Source: an uncultured Paracoccaceae bacterium
Lineage (GTDB): Bacteria > Pseudomonadota > Alphaproteobacteria > Rhodobacterales > Rhodobacteraceae
Direction: 5' to 3'
DNA: 18,316 nt
Assembly (NCBI GenBank): GCA_937927885.1
Contig: CALEZJ010000225.1
Coordinates: 1-18,316 of the forward strand
The translations under genes and the position numbers were made by a program. This document shows, one piece after another, positions 6,664-14,027 of the stretch. The stretch's first letter is position 1. Each line of letters begins with the position of its first letter. The notes under the pieces are model-generated. The model was not told the DNA's origin. It searched no databases and was given only the letters and a program-made list of their open reading frames with translations.

Positions 6664-7515
6664 TCAGCCCTTCTCCACCTTCAGGTCGGGATAGGCGCCC
6701 CATTCCGTCCACGACCCGTCATAAAGCGCGTGGTTCCTGTGTCCCAGGATTTCCAGCGCCAGGCTGAGGATTGCCGCCGTCACCCCCGACCCGCACGACG
6801 TGATGACTGGTCGCGCCAGATCGACCCCTGCCGCCTGCATCGCGGCGCGCAGGGCGTCGGGTGATTTCATCGTGCCATCGGGGTTCAGAAGCTCGCCGAA
6901 CGGCAGGTTGAGCGAGCCAGGGATATGCCCCGCGCGCAGCCCGGGGCGGGGTTCATCGACCTCGCCCTTGAACCGGGGCGCGCTGCGGGCGTCCAGAATC
7001 TGCCAGTCGCCCAGTTTCGAGGCCGCGGCGACCTGGCTCACATCCTTGACCCAATGCGCTTGCCGCTGCACCGTGATGTGCCGGTCGCGCACCATGGGGG
7101 GCATGTCCTCCAACGGTCGGCCCTCGGCCTTCCATTTCGGTAACCCCCCGTCCAGCACCGCCACATCGACCTTGCCCATCAGCCGGAAGGTCCACCAGAC
7201 CCGAGGAGCCGAAAACATCCCGGCGGAATCATAGATCACCACCTGATGCCCGTCGCCCACGCCCATCGCCCGCATCCGGCTGATGAACTTTTCCACCGGC
7301 GGCGCCATGTGCGGCAGCGCGGACCTGGTATCGCTGATCGCGTCGATGTCAAAGAATCGCGCACCGGGAATGTGCTCGGCCTCGTATTCCGCCTTGGCGT
7401 CGCGACCGCTGGCGGGCATGTGCCAACTCGCTTCGAGGATGCGCAGATCGGGGTCGTTCAGATGGGCGGCCAGCCAGTCGGTCGAAACCAGCGTGCGGGG
7501 GTCGTCAATCGCCAT
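6664..7515 (-). CDS. sseA: 3-mercaptopyruvate sulfurtransferase (tandem rhodanese)
   Basis: 283-residue cytosolic sulfurtransferase with two rhodanese domains, an inactive N-terminal one (about 8-135) and a catalytic C-terminal one (about 160-280). The active-site loop reads CGSGVTA, with Cys241 as the persulfide-carrying residue. CGSGVTA marks 3-mercaptopyruvate sulfurtransferases, whereas thiosulfate rhodaneses carry CRKGVTA-like loops. Other family motifs are HIPGARFFDID (48-58), VVIYDSAGMFSAPRVWW (92-108), LDGGLPKWKAEG (121-132) and GHIPGSLNLPF (196-206). The start is set at ATG 7513-7515 (MAIDDPRTLVSTDWLA), where family similarity begins, with AAAGGA upstream; the open frame extends to 7608 without similarity. 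It is the first gene of the operon with the GNAT and aminotransferase genes, divergent from the glxA-type gene across 144 bp. Confidence 0.94.
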   Translation of the reverse strand: MAIDDPRTLVSTDWLAAHLNDPDLRILEASWHMPASGRDAKAEYEAEHIPGARFFDIDAISDTRSALPHMAPPVEKFISRMRAMGVGDGHQVVIYDSAGMFSAPRVWWTFRLMGKVDVAVLDGGLPKWKAEGRPLEDMPPMVRDRHITVQRQAHWVKDVSQVAAASKLGDWQILDARSAPRFKGEVDEPRPGLRAGHIPGSLNLPFGELLNPDGTMKSPDALRAAMQAAGVDLARPVITSCGSGVTAAILSLALEILGHRNHALYDGSWTEWGAYPDLKVEKG

Positions 7516-7617
7516 GCGGGAGGATCCTTTTGCTCTGTCCAACGGATAGCGGCAGAGGGTGCCCTCAGGCAAGGGCAGACGCACCGGCCGACCGCTTGTC
7601 CTTGCCACGAGGTGGGG

Positions 7618-7643
7618 CTAGCCTTGCCGCGTTCCGCCTAGCC
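7618..7643. promoter_or_regulatory. Two CTAGCC repeats 20 bp apart upstream of the GlxA-type regulator
   Basis: CTAGCC occurs at 7618-7623, as part of the palindrome GGCTAGCC (7616-7623), and again at 7638-7643, exactly two helical turns apart and ending 16 bases before the regulator's ATG. The spacing fits binding by a dimeric regulator, possibly autoregulation. Function is inferred only. A 6-bp stem TGCCCT/AGGGCA (7560-7577) lies further upstream in the same gap. Confidence 0.3.
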
Positions 7644-7659
7644 AAGGGCCTGCCCCGTC

Positions 7660-8712
7660 ATGCCAGATCCCGCGTCCCCCCGTGGCGATTCCCCCCTGAT
7701 TCCGGCGGGCGCGGCCTTTGTTCCGGTCGACAGCGCCCGCCCCCCACGCATTTGGGTCTTTTGCCTGACGCCTGGCTTCACGCTGCTGGCGTTTTCGTCT
7801 GCCGTGGAACCCCTGCGCATCGCCAACCAGCTTTCGCAACGCCCGTTGTACCGCTGGTCGGTGGTGTCGGATTGCGGCGGGCCGGTGGTCAGTTCGGCGG
7901 GTATCCCGGTACAGACCGAGACACTGGGCACGACGCTGGACCGCGAAGCGTCGCTGCTGGTCTGCGGCGGCAATCGCCCGGGCGAGGTCGCGCTGCCAAG
8001 AATTGTTACGGCGCTGATGCGCCACCAGCGGTTTGGCGGCGTGGTCGGGGGTATCTGCACCGGCGCTTATGCGCTGGCCCGCGCGGGACTGCTGGAGGGC
8101 CGACGATTCACCCTGCACTGGGAAAACCAGCCCGGATTCCAGGAGACCTTTCCAGACCTTTCCCCCACTGGCAACCGGTTCGAAATCGACCATCCGGTGA
8201 TGACCTGCGGCGGGGGAGCGGCCTCGACCGACATGATGCTGTCGATCATCGCGGCCGACTTCGGCAGCGAATTTGCTACCATGGTGGCCGAAATGTGCCT
8301 GCGCTCGGTCACGGCGGGCGAGAACGCGGCGCAGCGTTCCTCGCTGGCGGCATTGATGGCCTCGCGCACCCCGGCGCTGGTTTCGACGGTCAAGGTAATG
8401 ACCGAGAATCTTGAAGACCCGTTGCCGATGGAAACCATCGCCCGCATCACCGGCTATTCGCGTCGGCATCTGGAGAGGCTGTTCACCTCGGCGCTGGGCG
8501 AGCCGCCCGGGCGGTTCTACCAGAGCCTGCGGCTGGATCATGCGCGAAACCTGCTGACCAGCACCGACGCCCCACTGATCGAGATTTCCACCGCCTGCGG
8601 GTTCACCTCGATCGCGCATTTTTCGCGCCGGTTCCGGCTGCGCTTTGGCGTGGCGCCGACCCGGCTGCGCGCCGGGGGCGGCCGCACAGAGGATCAGGCG
8701 CGGCGACCGTAA
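7660..8712 (+). CDS. GlxA family transcriptional regulator (DJ-1/PfpI domain plus AraC HTH)
   Basis: 350-residue transcription activator with an N-terminal DJ-1/PfpI-like (class I glutamine amidotransferase-like) sensing domain (about 30-215) and a C-terminal AraC/XylS DNA-binding domain (about 245-340). The sensing domain shows FCLTPGFTLLAFSSAVEPLR (34-53) and the elbow GGICTGAYALARAGLL (130-145) with Cys133. The two helix-turn-helix units are at about 256-276 (METIARITGYSRRHLERLF) and 305-326 (PLIEISTACGFTSIAHFSRR). Relatives such as GbdR, CdhR and ArgR of Pseudomonas respond to glycine betaine, carnitine or arginine; no betaine or carnitine genes lie adjacent here, so the ligand is unknown. 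The ATG at 7660 is the only suitable start in this frame. The last 19 bases overlap the 3' end of the convergent oxygenase gene. The neighbouring sseA operon and the oxygenase are both possible targets. Confidence 0.93.
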   Translation: MPDPASPRGDSPLIPAGAAFVPVDSARPPRIWVFCLTPGFTLLAFSSAVEPLRIANQLSQRPLYRWSVVSDCGGPVVSSAGIPVQTETLGTTLDREASLLVCGGNRPGEVALPRIVTALMRHQRFGGVVGGICTGAYALARAGLLEGRRFTLHWENQPGFQETFPDLSPTGNRFEIDHPVMTCGGGAASTDMMLSIIAADFGSEFATMVAEMCLRSVTAGENAAQRSSLAALMASRTPALVSTVKVMTENLEDPLPMETIARITGYSRRHLERLFTSALGEPPGRFYQSLRLDHARNLLTSTDAPLIEISTACGFTSIAHFSRRFRLRFGVAPTRLRAGGGRTEDQARRP

Positions 8713-9482
8713 AAGCCCAGTTGCTCCTCGGGCGAGAACGTCACGCCGGGGCGGGGGTAATAGGAAAAGACGGCGATGACCCGCTCGACCGCCCCCTGAA
8801 CCGGGGTCACGCAATGTGGCGTGTTGCGGCCCTTGAACACATTCAGCGTGCCGGGGCTCAATGTCTGGCGCTGCATCTTTGGGTTCTCGCCCCGCAACAG
8901 TCGCGCCACACCGTCGTAATTCGGGTCCGCATCGCTGCGCAGGTCGGTGTGATAGAGGAATTCTCCGCCCGCAAGCGGCGCCTGCAACAGGATCGTGGTG
9001 GTGAAATCGCTGCGGTCGAAATGCCAGTTCAGCCGTTCGCCTTCGCGGTAGGTCATCACATTCACGCGTGCCAGCGGATCGCGCATCGGGAACAGCACGG
9101 GCAGGCCCATCGCCTCGGCCAGAAACACCTGAAACGGGGCCCATTCATAGACCCAGAGAGGCACACTGTCCGGGATCTGGTCGGCGCAGATTGTGTGGTT
9201 GATCGTGTCCACCTCGACCAGCGCGGGGTGGTCGGCGGGCAGGCCGGGGATGTTCGGCTTGAAATAGATGTTGTGCCGTCGCTTGTGGGTGAAACTCAGG
9301 CGCTCGGACACAGGCGAGATTTCGGCCAGCGCGCGAGCAAGAGCCTCGGGCCGCACGACCCCCTCAAGGTTGAACATGCCATCTGCGGCCAGATCGGCGC
9401 GGCAGCGGGTGATCAGGGCCTGCCACTCGGCGCTGCCGGGGCGGTCAAGGGGATAGCGGTCAAGGTCAAGGATGTCGCGCAT
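8694..9482 (-). CDS. 2-oxoglutarate/Fe(II)-dependent oxygenase family protein
   Basis: Predicted 262-residue non-haem iron dioxygenase. The metal triad is visible: His154 and Asp156 in LNWHFDRSDFTTTILLQ, and the distal His223 in GRNTPHCVTPV. Arg234 (VERVIAVFSYY), 11 residues later, is suited to binding 2-oxoglutarate. The DSBH core runs from about 138 to 245. The N-terminal part (RRHNIYFKPNIPGLPADHP, about 68-86) has no motif I can assign. It resembles proteins annotated as ArpA or as HalD/BesD-type amino-acid halogenases; the HxD Asp is intact, so hydroxylation rather than halogenation is expected. The substrate is unknown. The start ATG 9480-9482 gives MRDILDLDRYPLDRPGS; the frame extends further upstream into the LysR gene without similarity. 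It is divergent from a LysR regulator (96-bp gap) and overlaps the 3' end of the glxA-type gene by 19 bp. Confidence 0.85.
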   Translation of the reverse strand: MRDILDLDRYPLDRPGSAEWQALITRCRADLAADGMFNLEGVVRPEALARALAEISPVSERLSFTHKRRHNIYFKPNIPGLPADHPALVEVDTINHTICADQIPDSVPLWVYEWAPFQVFLAEAMGLPVLFPMRDPLARVNVMTYREGERLNWHFDRSDFTTTILLQAPLAGGEFLYHTDLRSDADPNYDGVARLLRGENPKMQRQTLSPGTLNVFKGRNTPHCVTPVQGAVERVIAVFSYYPRPGVTFSPEEQLGFYGRRA

Positions 9483-9510
9483 TTGGGCCTCGGACTGGGT
9501 TCGAGGCCAG

Positions 9511-9572
9511 GTTGGCTGGAATTTTCTTGCGCGCAACGGCAGAAAGTCTAGGGTTGGCTTGGAAAATCTAGG
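9511..9572. promoter_or_regulatory. Repeats in the oxygenase/LysR divergent promoter region
   Basis: The 96-bp gap contains GTTGGCT at 9511-9517 and 9553-9559 (42 bp apart, four helical turns), and AA(G/A)TCTAGG at 9544-9552 and 9564-9572 (20 bp apart, two turns). AT-rich TGGAATTTTC (9517-9526) and TGGAAAATC (9560-9568, with AATTTTC/GAAAAT partly inverted) flank them. Helically phased repeats between a LysR gene and a divergent gene are what an operator region would look like. Promoter elements were not pinned down. Confidence 0.4.
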
Positions 9573-9578
9573 CCAGAG

Positions 9579-10445
9579 ATGTCCTTGCCGCCCCTCAATG
9601 CCCTGCGCGCCTTTGAATCGGCTGCCCGCCATGGCGGCTATGTCGCGGCGGCGCGGGAGTTGGGCGTGACCCCCGCCGCGATCAGCCAGCAGGTGCGCAA
9701 TCTGGAATCCCATCTGGGCCGCCGCCTGTTCGCGCGCCACAACAACCGCATCACCCTGACCGACGCCGGGCAGGCGATTTTTGCCGATACCGCCCGCGTG
9801 TTTGCCGACCTCACGCGCATCGACGCACAGGCGCGCGAGGGGCGGATGCCCGCGCGCATGGTGATTTCCTGTTTGCCGTCATTGGCCGAAGGCTGGCTGA
9901 TCCCGCGCCTGCAAGCGGCGGGCGAGGGGTTGGCGCCGATCGACCTCAGGCTGGAATCCGACCCGGTTGCCTTTGGCCGTGACGGGATTGACCTGCGGCT
10001 GAGCTATGGCGCGAACCTTTACCCCGATCTGGTTCAGGTGCCGCTTTTCCGCGATGCAGTGGTGCCGATGGCCGCACCCGGCACCCCCTGGCCAGACACA
10101 CCTGACTCCGCCTTGATCCACACCGACTGGGGCCCCGGCTTTGCCTCGCATCCTGCCTGGCGCGACTGGTTCGCGGCCAATTCGCCGGGTCGCCCAGCCC
10201 CGGCGCGCGGCACCGGGCACCGGATCGGCGCATCCTATCTGGCGCTGATGCTGGCGGCTGGTGGGCAGGGCGTGGTGCTGGGCCAGCGAGCGCTGGCCGC
10301 CCCGATGCTTGCGCGCGGTGCCCTCGTCGAACTGTCACCCCACGCCCTACCGCTGGGCCATGCCTATGTCGCGCTGCATTCCCCCGCCCGCACTGGCAGC
10401 CCGGCGCTGCAACGGATGCTGGCCTTGCTGGCCGGGCCACGCTAA
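9579..10445 (+). CDS. LysR family transcriptional regulator (GcvA-like)
   Basis: 288-residue LysR-type regulator. The N-terminal winged helix-turn-helix spans about residues 5-65 (LNALRAFESAARHGGYVAAA, then ELGVTPAAISQQVRNLESHL, then GRRLFARHNNRITLTDAG), closest to the GcvA/AmpR-type subgroup. The effector-binding domain covers about 90-285 and ends with PLGHAYVALHSPARTGSPAL. The inducer is unknown. The gene is divergent from the 2OG-Fe(II) oxygenase, the classic arrangement for a LysR regulator and its target, so control of that oxygenase is the simplest inference. The start ATG 9579 preserves the standard N-terminus. zapE begins 9 bases after the stop, so the two may be co-transcribed, although their functions are unrelated. 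Confidence 0.93.
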   Translation: MSLPPLNALRAFESAARHGGYVAAARELGVTPAAISQQVRNLESHLGRRLFARHNNRITLTDAGQAIFADTARVFADLTRIDAQAREGRMPARMVISCLPSLAEGWLIPRLQAAGEGLAPIDLRLESDPVAFGRDGIDLRLSYGANLYPDLVQVPLFRDAVVPMAAPGTPWPDTPDSALIHTDWGPGFASHPAWRDWFAANSPGRPAPARGTGHRIGASYLALMLAAGGQGVVLGQRALAAPMLARGALVELSPHALPLGHAYVALHSPARTGSPALQRMLALLAGPR

Positions 10446-10454
10446 CAGGGCGCC

Positions 10455-11531
10455 ATGCGACAGAGCCTGACTGAAATCTACGATTCCCGCGTGGCCGAAG
10501 CGACAATCCGCCCCGACGCTGCGCAGCGCGCCGTTCTGCCCGCGCTGGAGGCGCGCCGGGCTTGGCTGGAGACGCCGGTGAAAAAGGGGCTTTTGGGCGG
10601 CTTGTTCAAAAAGGCGCCCGAGGGGCCAAAGGGTCTGTACCTGTGGGGCGGGGTCGGGCGCGGCAAGTCGATGCTGATGGACCTTTTTGCCGGGGCCACC
10701 GATATCGGGCCCAAGCGCCGGGTGCATTTTCACGCCTTCATGCAGGAAATCCACGCCGGGATGCATGCTGCGCGCAAGCGCGGGGTGGATGACTCGCTGG
10801 CCCCGGTGGCGCAGGCGGTGGCGGATCAGGTGCGCCTGCTCGCGTTCGATGAAATGCAGATCACCGATATCACCGATGCGATGATCGTCGGGCGGCTGTT
10901 CCAGATGCTGACCGATGCCGGGGTTCTGGTGGTCACCACCTCGAACCGCCCGCCCGAGGATCTCTATAAGAACGGTCTGAATCGCGCGCTGTTCCTGCCC
11001 TTCATCGCCCTTCTTCGGGCGAGGATGGAGGTGGTGGAACTGGAATCCGAGACCGATTACCGCCAGCACCGGCTGACCGGTGCTCAGGTCTATTTCGCGC
11101 CAGCCGATGCGCGGGCGCATGCCGCGATGGGGGAGTTGTGGCGCGAATTGACCGGCGGCGACGAGGGCGCGCCACTGGTGTTCACCGTACAGGGACGGCA
11201 GGTGACCGTACCGCACCACCACAACGCCGTCGCCCGCGCGAGTTTTTGGGATTTGTGCGGGCGTGCCCTGGGTCCGGCCGATTATCTGGCGTTGGCGGAA
11301 CGGGTCCGGGTCTTGATGCTCGACGGCATCCCGCTGCTTTCGGCCTCGAACTATAACGAGGCCAAGCGGTTCGTGACGCTGATCGATGCGCTTTATGAGG
11401 CCCGCGTGCGGCTGATCGCCAGCGCCGCGGACGTGCCCGAGCGTCTCTATCTGGAAGGCGCCGGCGCGTTCGAGTTCGAACGCACCGCCAGCCGCCTGCG
11501 CGAGATGCAGGCGGCCGACTGGGGCGCCTAG
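10455..11531 (+). CDS. zapE: Cell division protein ZapE (AFG1-like ATPase)
   Basis: 358-residue P-loop ATPase of the AFG1/LACE1/ZapE family. In E. coli ZapE associates with the Z-ring and affects FtsZ polymers; the mitochondrial relative AFG1 assists inner-membrane protein quality control. Walker A is GGVGRGKS (65-72), Walker B LLAFDEMQ (128-135), and a sensor segment TTSNRPPEDLYKNGL is at 161-175. The signatures KGLYLWGGVGRGKSMLMDLF and HFHAFMQEIH (91-100) are typical. The C-terminus FERTASRLREMQ is also family-like. The length is usual for alphaproteobacteria. The ATG at 10455 begins MRQSLTEIYDSRV; only a weak GGG is seen upstream. It follows the LysR gene by 9 bp, and its stop TAG overlaps the stop of the small convergent gene. 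Confidence 0.95.
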   Translation: MRQSLTEIYDSRVAEATIRPDAAQRAVLPALEARRAWLETPVKKGLLGGLFKKAPEGPKGLYLWGGVGRGKSMLMDLFAGATDIGPKRRVHFHAFMQEIHAGMHAARKRGVDDSLAPVAQAVADQVRLLAFDEMQITDITDAMIVGRLFQMLTDAGVLVVTTSNRPPEDLYKNGLNRALFLPFIALLRARMEVVELESETDYRQHRLTGAQVYFAPADARAHAAMGELWRELTGGDEGAPLVFTVQGRQVTVPHHHNAVARASFWDLCGRALGPADYLALAERVRVLMLDGIPLLSASNYNEAKRFVTLIDALYEARVRLIASAADVPERLYLEGAGAFEFERTASRLREMQAADWGA

Positions 11532-11713
11532 TCCTCGGTTCCCGTCCTTTCGATGCGGGCGAAATGCTTCAGCCGTTCCGGTCCCTTGGTGCGCGCGCGA
11601 CGTTGCAGATCACGGGTGGCGGGGCTGGGCTGCTCGCCCTGCGCGACCGGGTCGAATTGCTGCGGGCGGGGCTTGGTGCCGGCCGTCTGTTGATCGAGGG
11701 GATGTCTGCTCAT
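11528..11713 (-). CDS. Small basic hypothetical protein (61 aa)
   Basis: 61-residue open frame with an excellent Shine-Dalgarno (AGGAGG, 6 bases before ATG 11711-11713). The product (MSRHPLDQQTAGTKPRPQQF...) is rich in Arg, Lys, Gln, Pro and Thr, has no membrane segment and looks intrinsically disordered; the tail RLKHFARIERTGTED may form a helix. I do not recognise a family. Its TAG stop overlaps the zapE stop on the other strand (CTAG at 11528-11531), so the two transcripts converge with no room for a terminator between them. The strong start signal is the main reason to call it real. Confidence 0.6.
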   Translation of the reverse strand: MSRHPLDQQTAGTKPRPQQFDPVAQGEQPSPATRDLQRRARTKGPERLKHFARIERTGTED

Positions 11714-11850
11714 GCTGTCCTCCTGTGGTCGATCCGTCCCGCAACCCTGCCACGAATCGCTGTGAAAGTCACGCAGCCTTCGCGGGATTTCGCCGGGCCA
11801 GCACCTGTGCAGCATGGAGTCCATCGGAGCCAGGTTCGGGGCCGCCACCA

Positions 11851-12948
11851 CTAGCAGTATCTGTTGATGAATGCCTTTACATCCGCCGTGTCGACGAAAA
11901 AATCCCCTTGAGACCTTTGATGGACCTCTGGGGTTTGCATTCCCACTATGTGAACGAGGCGTATTCTTGTCGCCTGGGAGCAGACTATGTCGGCATTAAA
12001 GAACCAAGAGGGAGATGATATTACTCCAACCACGCATCCACTGTTGCAGAACAGTGACATATGCATGCCCGAACCGCCTGGGCCAGCTACATGGGTCGCA
12101 TTCATGAATAGAACAATTTGCTCAACGAGGGGGATAGTCTCCGGATGAACAATTGCAAACCCGGATGCTTCAAAAATTCTTTCCACCTCCGGCTCATTGG
12201 AAAGCTTCCTCCCGGAGGTTCTAGCTCTTGAAACGTATATTCTTCTTGGAAGACTCCAGGATCCTTCGTATCTCTTCTTGGCAGTCTCCTTTATTCTAGT
12301 TATCATCTCGAAGCCCGCGCTGTGTATCCAGCCCTTTCTGTCGATACTGGAATCGGCCATGTATGCTTCTGGAGCCAGGACAGGGGTAACCAGCTTTCTG
12401 ACTCTCTTCTTGACTCTCAACAATCTGAGAAACTCATTCAGCAATTTGATGTGCTTTGCCGAGCTTACCAACTCCACATCAGCCGGCGCACGATTAACGG
12501 CCCATGCTCGCGGGAGGCAATCAAGAAAAACATGGCCGAAAGCACCCGGCCAGTCAGTATCCAGACTGTATATAGGTTTGGGCACTTCCTTCACATCCGA
12601 ATTGCCGACCTTGCCTTTGTATGAGTAGGTGCCGTTTCTTTTTACCAGCGCACCATGGAAGATGGTCGGAGACATGTTGTTCCGGAATGCGCTCTCCTGC
12701 TTGATTAACCCGCTCTTTGCGTCGAGCACCACACTGCGCGGAAGGATCAGAGAGTTTCTTACCCTGTACAAACAAATTGCATCCGGGCGATGTTTCTTTG
12801 ATCTGACTTGGTCTGGCGGCGCGGTAAGGCGCTTGCCAAGCCAATCCGGATCAAGCCACTCCTCTTCCGGCTGCGGGCTCTCCATGTACACCAAGTCCCT
12901 TGGCGCATCCGTTTCCAGCTTCAGGTTTTCAAGATCAATACTGTCCAT
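11851..12948 (-). CDS. Glycosyltransferase family 61-like protein (DUF563)
   Basis: 365-residue protein resembling the GT61/DUF563 glycosyltransferases found in capsule, LPS or EPS gene sets. The best evidence is the C-terminal block from about residue 236: RRIYVSRARTSGRKLSNEPE, then VERIFEASGFAIVHPETIPL, then EQIVLFMNATHVAGPGGSGM. This fits the family pattern of YVSR..., NE.EV...L...GF, a PE segment and an EQ...F..A..I.G..G.G..N-like stretch. PGAFGHVFLDCLPRAWAV (about 134-151) matches the family's 'HF..D.LPR' region. The donor and acceptor sugars are unknown. Base composition is clearly lower in GC (43-50% in three 60-base samples, against 68% in a zapE sample), with many AGA/ATA-type rare codons, pointing to recent acquisition. 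The start is ATG 12946-12948; a TTG just before it is an alternative. The Shine-Dalgarno is weak. No other polysaccharide gene adjoins. Confidence 0.8.
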   Translation of the reverse strand: MDSIDLENLKLETDAPRDLVYMESPQPEEEWLDPDWLGKRLTAPPDQVRSKKHRPDAICLYRVRNSLILPRSVVLDAKSGLIKQESAFRNNMSPTIFHGALVKRNGTYSYKGKVGNSDVKEVPKPIYSLDTDWPGAFGHVFLDCLPRAWAVNRAPADVELVSSAKHIKLLNEFLRLLRVKKRVRKLVTPVLAPEAYMADSSIDRKGWIHSAGFEMITRIKETAKKRYEGSWSLPRRIYVSRARTSGRKLSNEPEVERIFEASGFAIVHPETIPLVEQIVLFMNATHVAGPGGSGMHMSLFCNSGCVVGVISSPSWFFNADIVCSQATRIRLVHIVGMQTPEVHQRSQGDFFVDTADVKAFINRYC

Positions 12949-13605
12949 CAATGCCCCGGCAATCCAAAGGCGTCACAAACAGGGCCCTCTCGCAACAATC
13001 GTATGAAGGCGGGGCTCCTGTTTCCCCTGACAGCCTTGTCCTGCGACCAGGTTGGGACGTTATTTTCGGCGAAGGGCATTGTTCAGACGGCGTCCCCAAG
13101 CGATCCGTCTTATCACGTCAGAATCGCGCAAGGAGGTTGAGGGATCAAGCCTTTTTCGCTCCCGATGGTGCTTGGCCGTGCGAAATCGCGCTGCTTCTCT
13201 GGGGCGAGCATGCCACGGTCGAGCGGGTGCCAAAGTGGGCTTTGGCGTCGATGAGAAGGTGACAGTCGGAGGCGGCGGACTCCCAGCCTGGCGATGATGG
13301 GACCGCGGAATCCGGCAGCCTCGCGCATCATATCAATGCACCTTCTGCCGCCGTTCGTGGCTCGGCCACACTGGCTTAAGCCTTGAAGCCTGATCGAACT
13401 CGTCCCTGGGGACACCAGCGACGACCTGCTCCACAACGCTGCTGCCATTCCTCTGCGCATGCATTGGCCCGAGCAACCGCATATCGTCGCGCACCTTGGA
13501 CCCGCCGGTGGGACGCAACTTTTTCCCGCCGCGGTGCGACGATCACGTGGGCCACTGGGAACCGGCAGCATGCTATGCGAGATTGCTGAACCCGACCCGC
13601 CGGGA
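12949..13605. other. About 650 bp without a recognisable gene
   Basis: Upstream of the low-GC glycosyltransferase and before the small exported protein nothing reads as a known protein on either strand. Several open frames exist, the longest being 222 codons on the minus strand (13113-13781), but their content is Arg/Pro/Ser-rich shadow-like sequence. The stretch GGGCCCTGTTTGTGACGCC (minus strand, about 12985-12967) vaguely recalls IS5/IS6-type terminal repeats starting GGxxxTGTTG; no matching partner end was found. The region looks like a degraded insertion junction. A promoter for the glycosyltransferase must lie here but was not identified. Confidence 0.45.
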
Positions 13606-13899
13606 TCAGGGCTCGTCGCTGCCAGTGGGTGGAATGGTCGGCGTCTCCGATTGCGGCACCTCACCCTGGGGCAGGTCCGGGCGCGATCTCTCGATATGGA
13701 TGGTTGCGACCGACGTGGCGCCCAGCGGGTTCGCGGCGCATTGGGTGGCGTCGTACTGGCTGCTGCTGGGGTCGCAGGCACTGCCCTGCGCAGGAACGCT
13801 GCCGCTGTTGTCCGAAAATTGGGCCAGCGCTGGAAGGGCGCCGAACAGGGTAAGTGCGGTGGTCATCAGACTGATACGAAGGATCAAGACAGGGTCCAT
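13606..13899 (-). CDS. Small predicted exported protein, unknown function
   Basis: 97-residue open frame with a convincing Sec signal peptide: hydrophobic LMTTALTLFGALPALA followed by Q, giving a mature protein of about 72 residues. The mature part starts QFSDNSGSVPAQGSACDPSS, has two Cys (around residues 40 and 52 of the precursor) that could form a disulfide, and ends in a Pro/Ser/Thr-rich acidic tail (TPTIPPTGSDEP). No family is recognised. Start choice is uncertain: ATG 13897-13899 (MDPVLILRIS...) is used; ATG 13864-13866 gives a shorter signal peptide, and a TTG at 13923 is also open. None has a good Shine-Dalgarno. It lies 128 bp downstream of another small exported protein on the same strand. 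Confidence 0.55.
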   Translation of the reverse strand: MDPVLILRISLMTTALTLFGALPALAQFSDNSGSVPAQGSACDPSSSQYDATQCAANPLGATSVATIHIERSRPDLPQGEVPQSETPTIPPTGSDEP

Positions 13900-14027
13900 T
13901 GCTGCGGTGGCTTGTCTGGTCAAAGGGCGCGCAGACTGGCGGCGATCCGTTGAACATTCATGTCAGAAACAGCAATTTCAGAGGCTTGGCAAGTGGCGGC
14001 CCGCGGAGCGGTCCGAGGATAGGCGAT

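Noticed and set aside
4779..6767. 662-codon plus-strand open frame
   Set aside because: It is antisense to the aminotransferase and GNAT genes; its product is Arg/Gln/His/Gly-rich with no motif, typical of a shadow frame in high-GC DNA.
7618..9144. 508-codon minus-strand open frame
   Set aside because: It runs antisense through the GlxA-type gene and out of frame across the oxygenase gene; no domain seen, composition shadow-like.
13113..13781. 222-codon minus-strand frame as a transposase remnant
   Set aside because: I tried to read transposase motifs in several frames and found none; it also overlaps the small exported protein out of frame.
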